From Listeria monocytogenes (GTDB lineage Bacteria > Bacillota > Bacilli > Lactobacillales > Listeriaceae): a stretch of 64,000 nucleotides of DNA. Position numbers and translations under genes: made by a program. Below, piece by piece: positions 55,563 to 64,000 of this stretch. The stretch covers positions 248,001 through 312,000 of the forward strand of contig NZ_CP054041.1 in NCBI RefSeq assembly GCF_013282665.1. Direction: 5' to 3'. How positions within the stretch are numbered: the first letter of the stretch is position 1; each line of letters opens with the position of its first letter. Below the pieces are notes generated by a model. The model did no database searches and was not told where the DNA came from. It saw nothing but the letters and a program-made list of their open reading frames with translations.

Positions 55563-56282
55563 TTACTGTGGAATTGTTAGAACTGTGCCAACTGGAACAT
55601 TATTACTTGCCAGTCCATTGGCTTGTTTAATTTTTTCTACTCCGGCAGCTGCCCCAGCTTGTCCATATGCAGAACGAGCAATGCTATAAAGGGTATCGCC
55701 AGCTTTTACAGTATGAGATCCTCCAGCTTTTTTCTGAGTGGATTCATTTGCTTTTTGTTGTGCAGCTTTTTCAGCGGCCGCTTTCTCGGCAGCGGCTTTC
55801 TCAGCAGCAGCTTTTTCTTCTGCAGCTTCTTTTTCTTTTCTTTCATTTGCTGCTTTAACTGCGTCTTCTTCTTGTTTTTTCTTATCTGCTTCCGCTTTTG
55901 CTTCTGCAGCTTTCTTCTCTTCCGCAGCCTTTTCAGCAGCAGCTTTTTCTTCAGCGGCTTTTTTCGCTTTTTCTTTTTCTTCTTTAGATTGTGTGTTGTC
56001 AGATACATTTACAGTTGATTCTGTTTCTGTTTTTACTTCGTTTGATGAACCCATATTTTGCACTGTCACAAAGACAATCACGATAACGATTGGAATTAAT
56101 AGAAAAAAAACAATCAATAAATTAAGTAATGGGTATCTAAAAATGGTTTTCTTTTTTCCTTTTCTGCTATCAGAACGAGATAACATCGGCGGTTCATTAT
56201 TAAATTCATCTTGACCTTCAGAATTCATGTCATAATCAGCCGGTTCTTCGTATTCCCGTTTTTCTTTTCTTGTTTTTACCAC
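55563..56282 (-). CDS. ypbE: LysM-domain membrane protein (YpbE-like)
   Basis: 239 residues. An N-terminal cytoplasmic segment rich in charged residues, one membrane segment (about 47-72, YPLLNLLIVFFLLIPIVIVIV), a long Lys/Glu/Ala-rich coiled region (about 95-185) and a C-terminal LysM domain (about 190-239, HTVKAGDTLYSIARSAYG). The LysM should bind peptidoglycan outside, with the coil as spacer. The start is a GTG at 56282 with AAAGGAGG upstream. It resembles B. subtilis YpbE, next to recQ. Role in wall structure is inferred. The repeat-like coil is simple-sequence DNA. Confidence 0.88.
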   Translation of the reverse strand: MVKTRKEKREYEEPADYDMNSEGQDEFNNEPPMLSRSDSRKGKKKTIFRYPLLNLLIVFFLLIPIVIVIVFVTVQNMGSSNEVKTETESTVNVSDNTQSKEEKEKAKKAAEEKAAAEKAAEEKKAAEAKAEADKKKQEEDAVKAANERKEKEAAEEKAAAEKAAAEKAAAEKAAQQKANESTQKKAGGSHTVKAGDTLYSIARSAYGQAGAAAGVEKIKQANGLASNNVPVGTVLTIPQ

Positions 56283-56599
56283 TCAAAGTTCCTCCTTTAG
56301 TGCTTTCTAACTTATCCTATGCACTATTATTGGCACAGAGAAGTGTTACATATGATGTTAATAAATGAAATACCTTTGAAATAATTATAACCATAAACGT
56401 AACTTACAACAATACTTAAACTGCTTTTTTTTCAAAAAAAGCAAGTATCATTCTAATTTAGTACTTCTGGCATAGAATCTCGCTTGATTTTATACAGATT
56501 ACTGAACAAAATAATAACAATTTTTTCACTATTAAACAAGTCTTTTTTTATAAAAAATGGGAAACCAGCTACTTTTTGTCGAATTTCGTAACAATACAA
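56283..56599. other. 317-bp intergenic region between the LysM gene and recQ
   Basis: It contains the LysM promoter (56384-56412) with a 100-nt leader, and a nearly perfect A/T palindrome GCTTTTTTT-TC-AAAAAAAGC (56425-56444). No open reading frame or RNA motif was recognised. No clear terminator for recQ was found here. Confidence 0.5.
56384..56412 (-). promoter_or_regulatory. Sigma-A promoter candidate for the LysM gene
   Basis: Minus strand: -35 TTGTTG (56412-56407), 17 bases, perfect -10 TATAAT (56389-56384). The leader to the GTG start is about 95 nt. Confidence 0.6.
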
Positions 56600-58003
56600 C
56601 TACTGGAGTAAATAGGATAGATAAGCTTCCCAGGTTGGAATTTCTTTCGGCTGTATTTTTTCTTGTTTCTCAAAATGGGTTATTTCTGCCCCGTCCAAAT
56701 CACAACAATTTTCTGGCGTGACTCCTACTTGCGTTTCTTCAAAGTAACGCAAAATATAATTGCGACGGCAGTCTTCTGTATGAAGGTAACCAATAAATTG
56801 TTGTAAATTAGCTTGTTTCCATTTTTTTCGATATTCCATTTTAGCTGTTAATTCTTTCGTAGATAAACCGCTTCTTTGATAATACTCAATAAAACGTTGC
56901 TCTGCTTCTGGTAACGTTTTCCGTTGCTCCTTCGTCAAGTTCATTAAACTAGCGTCTGGTATGTCTTGATCAGCTAATTGCATTTGAATGAATTCATCTC
57001 CATTCGCATAAAGTAAAATCGCCACACTATCCTTACTGTCGCGTCCAGCTCGACCAATTTCTTGCAAATAAGCTTCTAAATCAGCTGGCATATGATAATG
57101 AATCACAAAACGAATATCTGCTTTATCTATTCCCATCCCAAAAGCGCTAGTCGCGCATATAATATCCAACTGTCCGTACACAAATTGTTGCTGGATAATA
57201 ATTCTATCTTCGGTGTCCATATCACCGTGATAATAAGCTACTCTCAATTCGGCAATTTCGCTTAATTCACGCGCAATACTTTCCGCTAATTTTTTACTGG
57301 AAAAATAAATAATTCCCGGCGTTTGCAGTTTGCTTACAAGCTCATATAAACGTTCTTTCTTCAACTGTTGGCTAGAAAATTTCTCCACTTGTAAAGAAAT
57401 ATTAGGCCGATTCACCGAATAAATGATTTGCTCACAATCCGTTAAGTAGAGTTGCGTTAAAATATCCGCCCTAACCTTCTTCGTCGCCGTAGCAGTCAGC
57501 ACCATCGTCACTGGGAAGGCGGCATCTTTAATGAATTGACCTAACATTAAATAATCAGGTCGGAAATCGTGTCCCCACTGTGAAATGCAATGGGCCTCAT
57601 CTATGACAAACAAGCTGATTTTTTGTTTTAATAGTAGATTCTTCACTGCTTCATTATTTAGCATTTCTGGTGATAAAAAAATAAATTTATATAAATGAAT
57701 ATTCGTAAGGATTTGACTTTTTTCTTCTCGTTTTAAAAAGCTATTCAGTGCCGCCACTCGCTTCTCTCCGTGAGCGCGCATTCGCTCTATTTGGTCTTGC
57801 ATGAGAGAAAGAAGCGGCGAAACAATCAAAACTAAACCATCCATCAAATGACCGGCTAATTGATAGCAAATGGTTTTTCCTGTTCCAGTAGGTAATATAG
57901 CGAAACAATTCCGCTTGGACAAAGCTGTTTCAATTACTTCTTTTTGACCAGGGCGAAACGTATCAAATCCGAGGTATTCTTTTAATTCCTGCTCTAAGTT
58001 CAC
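56600..58003 (-). CDS. recQ: RecQ-family ATP-dependent DNA helicase (RecS type)
   Basis: 467 residues. A 3'-5' DNA helicase. Walker A PTGTGKT (38-44), DEAH box [20 protein letters not shown], helicase motifs [32 protein letters not shown] and the [13 protein letters not shown] motif VI. The C-terminal zinc-binding region is shortened ([29 protein letters not shown]) and there is no HRDC domain, as in B. subtilis RecS. Its ATG overlaps the ypbB stop by four bases, so the pair is translationally coupled. Confidence 0.95.
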   Translation of the reverse strand: MNLEQELKEYLGFDTFRPGQKEVIETALSKRNCFAILPTGTGKTICYQLAGHLMDGLVLIVSPLLSLMQDQIERMRAHGEKRVAALNSFLKREEKSQILTNIHLYKFIFLSPEMLNNEAVKNLLLKQKISLFVIDEAHCISQWGHDFRPDYLMLGQFIKDAAFPVTMVLTATATKKVRADILTQLYLTDCEQIIYSVNRPNISLQVEKFSSQQLKKERLYELVSKLQTPGIIYFSSKKLAESIARELSEIAELRVAYYHGDMDTEDRIIIQQQFVYGQLDIICATSAFGMGIDKADIRFVIHYHMPADLEAYLQEIGRAGRDSKDSVAILLYANGDEFIQMQLADQDIPDASLMNLTKEQRKTLPEAEQRFIEYYQRSGLSTKELTAKMEYRKKWKQANLQQFIGYLHTEDCRRNYILRYFEETQVGVTPENCCDLDGAEITHFEKQEKIQPKEIPTWEAYLSYLLQ

Positions 58004-59007
58004 TGCTCGCCCTCCCTACTAACAACTGCTAACCGAATTTGATAATAATCTAAATCTGGAAATTCAGCTTTTATTTCACGCAGTAAATTCCATTTCTTTG
58101 TATTAATCGTTTGGATTACGTTCTCTTCTGGTAAATAAGGAACGTCTGCTTCCTTCAAAGTAGCACGGATTTCCACAAAATGATCATGAATAGTACTCAT
58201 TTTCAAATTCCGAATTCGCTCAATTGCCTCTAGGTCCGCACCATTCTGCCATAATGAGTAGGTTTGCTTTGCAGAACTAGTTAGTCCAGTTAGTTCATTC
58301 GGCACAAGACTAACCAATATCGGCCATTCTTCCGGTTTCTTTTTCATCACAGCAAGCAAACGATGAATCTCGTGGAGTACTTCAAAATAAACGTCCCACT
58401 TCTCTACTTGATACTTTGTGCCAATTTGTTCTGTCGTATAGCCCATTAATTCTCCACCAGAAAACCGCTCCACAATAAATGCTGGCCGAGCAACAGCTAA
58501 TTTTTCCATCCATGCAAAAAGTTCCTTGTATAATCCATCCGCTAAACTTGATTTATCTTGTGACTTCAACCAATGCTTAATAAATTGTTGGATTTTCTTA
58601 TCGCGAATGACAGGTAAATAGTAACTTTCATGATGATGGATATTGCTAACAACTTGAACAGCGAGTCGCAAATGCGCAAAGAAAGCAAAAGCTTGCCGCT
58701 GAAATGTAAAACCTTGAAAATTTGGATAGTCCTTTACAAAAGAGGCAACTTGTTGTTCTCGAATCATATAGCCATTTTCAGTTGAAACAATCTTCCCTTG
58801 GCGCACTAAATCTGAAAGGCGACTTTCTAAATGGTTGGCTTTTAAATTAGGCACTAACCCAAATAAATGTTGCATTTGAAAAAGATGGATATCTTGAACA
58901 GCTTGACCGGTTCTTCTTCCAGCTAAAACAGTATGTATAAATGGTAATTTTCTATGTGTAATACTTTTTTCTAACATTGTCATAATATAGTTATCCAGCT
59001 TATCCAA
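58000..59007 (-). CDS. ypbB: YpbB-like protein with C-terminal helix-turn-helix region
   Basis: 335 residues from the preferred TTG (59007), which has GGTGGTGG seven bases upstream. The frame stays open to 59217 without a suitable start. The protein begins [44 protein letters not shown] (split as LDKLDNYIM, then [14 protein letters not shown]). The C-terminal part resembles helicase-associated HTH domains ([29 protein letters not shown]). It is paired with recQ across Firmicutes, which suggests it targets or assists the helicase. No function is established. It is divergent from the ferredoxin gene. Confidence 0.82.
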   Translation of the reverse strand: MDKLDNYIMTMLEKSITHRKLPFIHTVLAGRRTGQAVQDIHLFQMQHLFGLVPNLKANHLESRLSDLVRQGKIVSTENGYMIREQQVASFVKDYPNFQGFTFQRQAFAFFAHLRLAVQVVSNIHHHESYYLPVIRDKKIQQFIKHWLKSQDKSSLADGLYKELFAWMEKLAVARPAFIVERFSGGELMGYTTEQIGTKYQVEKWDVYFEVLHEIHRLLAVMKKKPEEWPILVSLVPNELTGLTSSAKQTYSLWQNGADLEAIERIRNLKMSTIHDHFVEIRATLKEADVPYLPEENVIQTINTKKWNLLREIKAEFPDLDYYQIRLAVVSREGEQ

Positions 59008-59161
59008 GACTTGTCCACCACCTTTTTTTGTATCACAATCATACCACAGAAACACTTGTTCTACATTAGTTTTTCCGAAAAAAACTTTTTGAAAATATGT
59101 TACAATAGAAAAAGAAAAAATCTGGCTGCAAATAGTTATTTTAGAAAGGAAGCGTAGAAAA

Positions 59162-59386
59162 TTGAAGTATTGTCTTGTTGAAAAAGACACTTGTATTGCT
59201 TGTGGCGCTTGTTCCATTCATGCACCCGATGTTTTTGATTACGATACAGAAGGTCTTGCCTTTAATATATTAGATGAGAACACTGGAACAAAAGAAATTC
59301 CCGAAGATTTGGTCGAAATGGTGATTGACGCTGAATTCGCTTGTCCTTCACTTTCTATCAAAGTTTCCGATGGCCCATTTCATTAA
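59162..59386 (+). CDS. fer: [4Fe-4S] ferredoxin
   Basis: 74 residues. A single low-potential [4Fe-4S] cluster is expected from CIACGAC (Cys11, Cys14, Cys17) and a distant CP (Cys61). The acidic body ([17 protein letters not shown]) is typical of Bacillus-type monocluster ferredoxins, electron donors to desaturases and P450-like enzymes. The start is a TTG at 59162 with AAAGGAAG upstream; there is no ATG in reach. It is alone on the plus strand, divergent from ypbB and convergent with ribU through a shared terminator. Confidence 0.93.
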   Translation: MKYCLVEKDTCIACGACSIHAPDVFDYDTEGLAFNILDENTGTKEIPEDLVEMVIDAEFACPSLSIKVSDGPFH

Positions 59387-59425
59387 AAAATCCGGCAGCC
59401 CATTTAGTGGCTACCGGATTTTTAT
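59385..59425. terminator. Bidirectional terminator between fer and ribU
   Basis: AAAAATCCGG-AGCC pairs with GGCT-CCGGATTTTT (one mismatch) around a CATTTAGT-type loop; A and T runs on both flanks suit both convergent genes. Confidence 0.88.
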
Positions 59426-59427
59426 AT

Positions 59428-60039
59428 TTAATGGCTTGTTTCTTGTTGTCTTTTTTCAAATTTGCGCCGTTCTTTTACAGTTTGGTTTTTAGCAACCCAA
59501 TTTTTAAGTCTAGAGTACAGTAACAAGAATACAGCACTAACGATGATTCCTTTTAATAAGCTAAATGGTATAATCGCATAAGTGACTAACCAAGCAACAT
59601 CTGTATTCGCCGGAAGTCCACCAAGTTTAATATAAAATGGTAATAATGCAAAATAATTAAATGCCGCCATTACAACTGTCATTACTAACGTTCCAATTGC
59701 TGTTGAAAGCACCATTCCTTTTGTTGAGCGCAACCAGTGAAATAAATAATAAACCGGTAATACATAAAAAATACCATTAATAAAATTGGATAACTCTCCA
59801 ACAGGAACCCCAACTGGACTACCTGACATAATGTAAAGTAGAACATTTTTGATTAGTTCTACTAAAATCGCTGCGAGTGGTCCAAATAATAAGCCACCAA
59901 ACAAAGCTGGAATATCACTAAAATCAAGCTTTAAAAATGGTGCACTCGGTAATAGCGGAAATTGTAGCATCATTAAAATAAATGCTAAAGTACCAAGAAC
60001 CGCCACACTTACAAAAACCTTCATTGAATAATTCTTCAT
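59428..60039 (-). CDS. ribU: Riboflavin transporter RibU, ECF substrate-binding component
   Basis: 203 residues from ATG 60039. Six hydrophobic segments, including [34 protein letters not shown] and [41 protein letters not shown] is the RibU signature. It binds riboflavin and works with the shared ECF energy module (EcfA/A'/T), encoded elsewhere. The ATG at 60039 is eight bases from GGGAG, while another ATG at 60045 is too close. The FMN riboswitch upstream fits control by its product. Ends in EKRQQETSH. Confidence 0.93.
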   Translation of the reverse strand: MKNYSMKVFVSVAVLGTLAFILMMLQFPLLPSAPFLKLDFSDIPALFGGLLFGPLAAILVELIKNVLLYIMSGSPVGVPVGELSNFINGIFYVLPVYYLFHWLRSTKGMVLSTAIGTLVMTVVMAAFNYFALLPFYIKLGGLPANTDVAWLVTYAIIPFSLLKGIIVSAVFLLLYSRLKNWVAKNQTVKERRKFEKRQQETSH

Positions 60040-60103
60040 TGTCATTTCTCCCTTGATGTTCACCAAGAAGCGAGTGACTTCACTTAACGAATGCAACCCA
60101 AGC

Positions 60104-60136
60104 AAATAAAAAACCTCAACCAAAAAAAGTTGAGGG
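60104..60136 (-). terminator. Riboswitch-controlled terminator in the ribU leader
   Basis: CCCTCAAC and GTTGAGG form a stem around TTTTTTTG, followed by TTTTTTATTT on the minus strand. It lies between the FMN aptamer and ribU, so it is the likely expression platform (transcription termination with FMN bound). Confidence 0.78.
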
Positions 60137-60232
60137 AGAGTTTGTGAAATAATAAACAAGTACCGAATACTCAAATAAGCATCATAGCTTGCTAACACAT
60201 GCTCGTGAAGACAAACGAAAAGGTCTGCCAAC

Positions 60233-60349
60233 ATCTTCTCCCATCCAGACTTTACTGTCGGTCCTGGAATTACACCAGAGTCAACTGCTAAAAAAGCAGA
60301 TCGTGGACTTTAACCACCGGTCGGGAATTACACCCTGCCCCGAAGATGA
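60233..60349 (-). ncRNA. FMN riboswitch (RFN element)
   Basis: The minus strand carries the conserved RFN core: CTTCGGGGCAGGGTG, AATTCCCGACCGG, TGGTTAAAGTCCACGA, AATTCCAGGACCGACAG, AAAGTCTGGATGGGAGAAG. The P1 stem is CATCTTC (60233-60239) with GAAGATG (60343-60349). FMN binding should fold the RNA so that the downstream terminator forms, shutting off ribU. It is the only riboswitch recognised in the window. Confidence 0.95.
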
Positions 60350-60372
60350 ACGAATATTTTCTTACAATTTTC

Positions 60373-60400
60373 ATTTTACCATGAAAAAAAATTTTGGCAA
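60373..60400 (-). promoter_or_regulatory. Sigma-A promoter candidate for the FMN riboswitch and ribU
   Basis: Minus strand: -35 TTGCCA (60400-60395), 16 bases, -10 TAAAAT (60378-60373). The transcript would start about 15 bases before the aptamer. Confidence 0.65.
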
Positions 60401-60421
60401 GCCCTTTTGTACGTTTTTTCA

Positions 60422-60435
60422 CGTAAACGCTTTCT
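60422..60435. promoter_or_regulatory. CcpA cre-like site upstream of the ribU promoter
   Basis: CGTAAACGCTTTCT fits the TGWAANCGNTNNCW consensus at 13 of 14 positions. It lies 21 bases upstream of the -35, a position used for activation rather than repression. Significance is uncertain. Confidence 0.35.
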
Positions 60436-60447
60436 ATCTAAATGAAA

Positions 60448-60474
60448 TAAAAACCAGCAAATTAGCTGGTTTTT
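60448..60474 (-). terminator. Intrinsic terminator after the thioesterase gene
   Basis: AAAAACCAGC pairs with GCTGGTTTTT around a six-base loop, with TTTTATTT continuing on the minus strand. Confidence 0.85.
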
Positions 60475-60480
60475 ATTTGT

Positions 60481-60999
60481 TTACCAAGGAATGTCAGTTG
60501 ATAGTGATTCTGCTAATGATTGGTTTTCTTTCAAACGAATTTTACGAGCAATGCTTCTTGCCTCGGCGCCCGCATGGATTCTTTTTTGCTCTTCTGTTTC
60601 TGGTTGAACGAGTGGAACTTCTACAGTTTTACCATTCGCATCCAACGCCACAAATGTTAAAAAGGATGTAGCTGCCAAATAACGTTCTCCTGTTTTCAAA
60701 TTCTCCGCAATAATTTTAACGAAGATTTCCATAGAACTTCTACCCGTTGAAGCCACATAAGACTCCAAGCAAACAGAATGATCATTTTTAATTGGTTTCA
60801 GAAAATCCACCGAGTCTGTTGACGCAGTAACAATTTCGGTACGACAATGACGAGAGGCGCTGATAGAAGCTGTGTCGTCAATATAGGTCATTAGTCTACC
60901 ACCAAAAAGGGTATTGTGATTATTTGTGTCTGACGGGAAAACCCGGCTCGTTTTAATTACTAGTGATTCTTTACAAAATTTTGTTTGTCTTTTTTCCAT
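60481..60999 (-). CDS. Hotdog-fold acyl-CoA thioesterase (YkhA/YciA type)
   Basis: 172 residues. One hotdog domain with TRVFPSDTNNHNTLFGGRLMTYIDDTASISASRH, where the Asn/His and Asp residues form the acyl-CoA hydrolase active site, and VYVSTGRSSMEIFVKI-like VASTGRSSMEIFVKII. It should hydrolyse acyl-CoA to free acid and CoA; chain-length preference is unknown. GTG/ATG context: GGAGCGAAAAAC precedes the ATG at 60999. It lies 15 bases after resE, and so may be co-transcribed with resDE. A terminator ends the unit. Confidence 0.9.
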   Translation of the reverse strand: MEKRQTKFCKESLVIKTSRVFPSDTNNHNTLFGGRLMTYIDDTASISASRHCRTEIVTASTDSVDFLKPIKNDHSVCLESYVASTGRSSMEIFVKIIAENLKTGERYLAATSFLTFVALDANGKTVEVPLVQPETEEQKRIHAGAEARSIARKIRLKENQSLAESLSTDIPW

Positions 61000-61014
61000 G
61001 TTTTTCGCTCCAAT

Positions 61015-62805
61015 CTATTTATAGAGAGGTAAAGTGATAATAAAATCAGATCCTTTACCTAATTCGCTTTCAACCGAAATTTTTCCATTATGTGCTTCTA
61101 CAATATTTTTAACGATTGCAAGACCAATACCTGTTCCAACCGCTTTTCCGCGTTTCCTTGCTTTATCCACTTTGTAAAAACGTTCAAACAGATAGGGAAT
61201 GTCTTCTTCCGCAATCCCGCTTCCATTGTCAGATACAGTAATTACAAGATTGCTCCTAGTCTCATCAATGGTTTGTTTTAAAATTACTTTTCCATCATAG
61301 CCTTCTTTTCCAGTGTGACGAATAGCATTCATAATTAAATTAATTAATACTTGTTCCATCCGGTCTGGGTCAAAAGAATATTCTAAGTCAGGCGTTTCTA
61401 ATTCTAACCCTAGTTCCACAAAGTTCTCTTTTGCAAGTACATCAAAATTAGAAATCACTTTTCGCAACAATGGAGCAAGCGGTAATTTTTGATTATCCAT
61501 TTGATTAAATCCAGCTTCCATTCTAGCAAGATCCAACATATCGTTCACCAAACGTCCAATACGAAGGGATTCATCATAAATAATTTGCGCAAACTCCCGC
61601 ACTTCTTCATCCGACTGAGCTACCCCGTCAATAATCGCTTCACTATAACCTTGTAACATCGAAATCGGCGTTCTAAGTTCATGCGAAACGTTATTAACAA
61701 AATCACTTTTCATTTTTTCAAGTTGTTTTTCTTCTGTCATATCTCGAATTACCGCAACAATACTACGCACATGTTCTCCCGTGTAAAGCAACGTCAAAAT
61801 TGCTACATACGTATGATCTGCAAAAGTGATTTCGCCAACTTGAGATTCTTTCTTTTCTAACGTATCATTCAACAATTCATTTAAAGCTACTGGAATGAGA
61901 ACTTTTTCGGTATTTTCTGGCGAGAAGAACCAATTATGTAAAAATTCTTCTGCCGGCGGGTTACTAAGAATAATCGTTTTATCCACACTAAATTTAATAA
62001 CACCATCAGCCATCCCAACTAGAATATTGGATAGCTGTTCTTTTTCTTGCCTAAGGGCGCTGACATTATATTTCAATTGTTTTGCCATATCGTTAAAAGC
62101 TACCCCGAGTTCGCCAATTTCATCATGTGTATAAGTTGGTACGCGGTTGTCAAAATTTCCTTTAGAAACAGCAATCGCAATTTTTTTCATTTCCCGAAGC
62201 GGAAAAGCCATACGAGAAGAAAAGACAAATGACAAGATAGATGTAATAACTATCGCAATAATACCTGAAACAATTAACGTACTCATTGTTTTTTCGTTCA
62301 CTTTTAAGATATCATGATAAGACTGATAAACGTAAACAACGCCAGTTTCCCCATTCGCAAGCTTAAACTTCTGCGCAGAAATTTCGACTGGTAAAGAACT
62401 TTTTTCTGTTTTGAAATTATATTTCATCGTTACACTATTATCTTTTTCTAATGCTTCATCTAATGTCTTATCTTGAATTAATTTATTAGCGGATGCACTA
62501 GAAATAGTATCTGGCGACTGCGATTGATAGACGCTTTTTCCATTTTGTTCAATAATGACACCCATCGTATCATCAAGTAGTATAAGTGCAGAATCATTAT
62601 GATTTTTAGCAGAGATCACTTCATTATTTTCTTGCATGACAGTGATGATACTAGCAGTTTTATTCTCTAATTCATTTGTTATTCGAGTAATATTATTTTT
62701 TTCATATATCATTGCAACTAAAAATCCAGAAATAACTAAAATCCCTATCAATAAAAGAATAATGGTACTCCAAATTTTCCCAACAATACTATTCCAAATC
62801 TTCAT
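61015..62805 (-). CDS. resE: Sensor histidine kinase ResE
   Basis: 596 residues. Two membrane segments (about 12-34 and 174-196) enclose a sensor domain of about 140 residues outside the cell. A HAMP segment (197-250), a PAS-like domain (about 256-355), and HisKA follow, with phospho-acceptor His375 in FVNNVSHELRTP. The HATPase has NAIRHTGKEG, SDNGSGIAEEDIPYLFERF and GTGIGLAIVKNIVEAHNG. ResE responds to oxygen limitation and nitric oxide in B. subtilis, but its exact signal in Listeria is less clear. It partners ResD, upstream. resABC for cytochrome c maturation are missing. The gap to resD is 100 bases. Confidence 0.93.
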   Translation of the reverse strand: MKIWNSIVGKIWSTIILLLIGILVISGFLVAMIYEKNNITRITNELENKTASIITVMQENNEVISAKNHNDSALILLDDTMGVIIEQNGKSVYQSQSPDTISSASANKLIQDKTLDEALEKDNSVTMKYNFKTEKSSLPVEISAQKFKLANGETGVVYVYQSYHDILKVNEKTMSTLIVSGIIAIVITSILSFVFSSRMAFPLREMKKIAIAVSKGNFDNRVPTYTHDEIGELGVAFNDMAKQLKYNVSALRQEKEQLSNILVGMADGVIKFSVDKTIILSNPPAEEFLHNWFFSPENTEKVLIPVALNELLNDTLEKKESQVGEITFADHTYVAILTLLYTGEHVRSIVAVIRDMTEEKQLEKMKSDFVNNVSHELRTPISMLQGYSEAIIDGVAQSDEEVREFAQIIYDESLRIGRLVNDMLDLARMEAGFNQMDNQKLPLAPLLRKVISNFDVLAKENFVELGLELETPDLEYSFDPDRMEQVLINLIMNAIRHTGKEGYDGKVILKQTIDETRSNLVITVSDNGSGIAEEDIPYLFERFYKVDKARKRGKAVGTGIGLAIVKNIVEAHNGKISVESELGKGSDFIITLPLYK

Positions 62806-62905
62806 CTATTCTCACCTCGGTCCTCGCAAAAAAATAACGAACAAAGCACGTGCGGCATAACACTTGCCGATTAAACGTCTTTGCCCGTTATCTTAGTCTG
62901 TTTTA

Positions 62906-63622
62906 TTAATCTTCTGGAACTTCAAATTTATATCCAAGACCCCAAACTGTTACAATCATTCTAGCAGCGTCTTCCGATACATCATGCAGTTTTTCACGAA
63001 GTCTTTTAACATGCGTATCAATCGTCCGTAAATCACCAAAGAACTCATAACGCCATACTTCTTTTAAAAGTGACTCGCGGTCAAATACTTTATCCGGAGA
63101 TTTAGCCAAATAATAAAGCAAGTCATATTCTTTTGGTGTCAAACCGATTTCTTTTCCATCGACAATAACACGGTGAGCTTCGTTATCAATTTTCAAATGT
63201 GGGAAAGTAATAATGTCTCCCGGTGTTCCTCCTGCTGATTCTTCTGAGGATTGTTTCGCACGACGAAGGACAGCCTTCACACGAAGCACTACTTCTCTTG
63301 GGCTAAATGGTTTAACGATATAATCATCTGCACCAACTTCAAAGCCTTGTACTCGGTTAGCTTCTTCTCCTTTTGCAGTCAACATAACAACAGGTGTTGA
63401 TTTAAACTCTCTCAGTTCACGACAAACTTCGATACCGTCTTTACCAGGCATCATCAAATCAAGTAGGATTACTTCATAATTGTTGTTTAGCGCCATGCTT
63501 AAGGCTTGATCACCATCACTAGCTTCTTCAATACGATAGTTTTCTCTTTCAAGATACATCTTAAGAAGGCGGCGTATCCGGTCCTCATCATCCACAACAA
63601 GCACTCTAACTTGTTCACTCAT
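62906..63622 (-). CDS. resD: Response regulator ResD
   Basis: 238 residues, OmpR/PhoB family. The receiver has VLVVDDEDRIRRLL, the phospho-Asp in VILLDLMMPGKDG, and the switch Lys in DDYIVKPFSPREVVLRVKAVLRR. The winged-helix output has GLTPKEYDLLYYLAKSPDKVFDRESLLKEVW and RTIDTHVKRLREKLHD. In Listeria ResD has been linked to respiration, sugar uptake and PrfA-dependent virulence. GGGGATGAG precedes the ATG. It is followed by resE. Upstream, rluB ends 183 bases away. Confidence 0.95.
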   Translation of the reverse strand: MSEQVRVLVVDDEDRIRRLLKMYLERENYRIEEASDGDQALSMALNNNYEVILLDLMMPGKDGIEVCRELREFKSTPVVMLTAKGEEANRVQGFEVGADDYIVKPFSPREVVLRVKAVLRRAKQSSEESAGGTPGDIITFPHLKIDNEAHRVIVDGKEIGLTPKEYDLLYYLAKSPDKVFDRESLLKEVWRYEFFGDLRTIDTHVKRLREKLHDVSEDAARMIVTVWGLGYKFEVPED

Positions 63623-63750
63623 AAGTACTCATCCCCTAACTCTCATTTACATTAAAACGATCACTTACATTCAATTAAATAAATGGAATCTTCCGTACCC
63701 ACATACGAAAAAACCATACAATTGCCTATACCAAATTTCCTACGATTTAA

Positions 63751-63756
63751 ATTATA
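63751..63756 (-). promoter_or_regulatory. -10 element candidate for resDE
   Basis: Perfect TATAAT on the minus strand, preceded by TTTTGTGAAAAACATG. No strong -35 is seen. The leader to the resD ATG would be about 125 nt. Confidence 0.4.
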
Positions 63757-63805
63757 CATGTTTTTCACAAAACACGCTATTAGAAAGTATATTTTGTAAG
63801 AAAAG

Positions 63806-64000
63806 TTACTTTTTATTTTTACCAAATCTTGCTTCTGTTTTTAATTGTTTTACTTCATGATGCGATAATTCTCTGCGTTCCCCTGCGTTTAAACCACGTA
63901 AATTTAAGAACGAGTATTCTTCCCTAGATAATTTTTGCACTTCAAAACCAACAGCCTCAAACATTTTACGCACTTGGCGATTTCGGCCTTCATGAATTGT
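63806..64000 (-). CDS. rluB: Pseudouridine synthase RluB, C-terminal part
   Basis: Only the last 64 codons lie in the window; the gene continues past the right edge. TIHEGRNRQVRKMFEAVGFEV is the conserved C-terminal motif of RsuA/RluB-family pseudouridine synthases (EGRNRQVRRM). The end, SHHEVKQLKTEARFGKNKK, is a typical basic tail. RluB modifies U2605-equivalent in 23S rRNA; which member this is relies on synteny with B. subtilis rluB-resABCDE. Catalytic Asp is outside the window. Confidence 0.9.
   Translation of the reverse strand, partial: TIHEGRNRQVRKMFEAVGFEVQKLSREEYSFLNLRGLNAGERRELSHHEVKQLKTEARFGKNKK

Noticed and set aside
55738..56214. 158-codon Ala/Ser/Phe-rich open frame opposite the LysM gene
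   Set aside because: It is the antisense shadow of Lys/Glu/Ala-rich coding repeats, with no start signal.
59008..59217. N-terminal extension of ypbB
   Set aside because: It has no ribosome-binding site, crosses the intergenic region with fer, and is not conserved-looking; a TTG with GGTGGTGG fits better.
1..64000. CRISPR arrays, prophage, insertion sequences, tRNA or rRNA genes
   Set aside because: No spaced direct repeats, transposase, integrase or tRNA/rRNA motifs were seen on either strand.

Overview
The window is a stretch of a low-GC Firmicute chromosome. Gene order and protein sequences point strongly to the genus Listeria, most likely L. monocytogenes or a close relative. The signs are the gpsB-rnpB-ypsC order, a c-di-GMP cluster of the dgcA-dgcB-X-pdeC type, rluB running directly into resD, and no sporulation or cytochrome bc genes where Bacillus subtilis has them. 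Most genes lie on the minus strand. Five short plus-strand blocks interrupt them: recU-ponA, a YitT-family membrane protein, the c-di-GMP operon, mleS-pbpC2-pflB, and ferredoxin. No phage, insertion sequence, CRISPR array, tRNA or rRNA gene was seen.

Layout. 1-8.7 kb: a partial M32 carboxypeptidase, the RNA methylase YpsC, RNase P RNA, the division protein GpsB, YpsA/YppE, then recU-ponA (+) facing ypoC-nth-dnaD (-). 8.7-21.4 kb: conserved housekeeping operons asnS-aspB-ypmB, dinG, panBCD with a thioredoxin-like lipoprotein, and ypjD-dapB-mgsA-cca-birA. 21.5-34.4 kb is the accessory part. It holds a YitT protein, a FAD oxidoreductase, the four-gene c-di-GMP operon (two membrane GGDEF cyclases, a membrane-anchored GH8-like protein, a stand-alone EAL phosphodiesterase), malolactic/malic enzyme coupled to a serine beta-lactamase-like protein, pyruvate formate-lyase and a flavoprotein. 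34.5-44.1 kb: YugP, YpjA, YpiB, YpiA and the chorismate/tyrosine operon aroC-aroB-aroH-hisC-tyrA-aroA. 44.2-48.4 kb: ndk, the menaquinone side-chain set hepT-menG-hepS, folE and hup. 48.7-56.3 kb: a tyrosine-phosphatase-like protein, gpsA, der, rpsA, cmk, asparaginase and a LysM protein. 56.6-64 kb: recQ-ypbB, ferredoxin, FMN-riboswitch-controlled ribU, a thioesterase, the ResDE two-component system and the end of rluB.

The genes form three themes: cell wall and division (gpsB, ponA, pbpC2), DNA maintenance and replication (recU, nth, dnaD, dinG, recQ, hup), and cofactor, aromatic and anaerobic metabolism (panBCD, birA, aro genes, hepST/menG, folE, ribU, pflB, resDE). Intrinsic terminators delimit most transcription units clearly.

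The c-di-GMP operon is the most system-like block. It has its own promoter, a leader of about 250 nt that can fold around the dgcA ribosome-binding site, and an uncharacterised GH8-like protein. Other points worth checking are an 18-codon leader ORF whose stop codon overlaps the pflB Shine-Dalgarno, a structured extension 3' of rnpB, and a long rpsA leader with a palindrome beside its promoter. Starts were chosen by Shine-Dalgarno position, so several proteins are given shorter than the longest possible reading frame.
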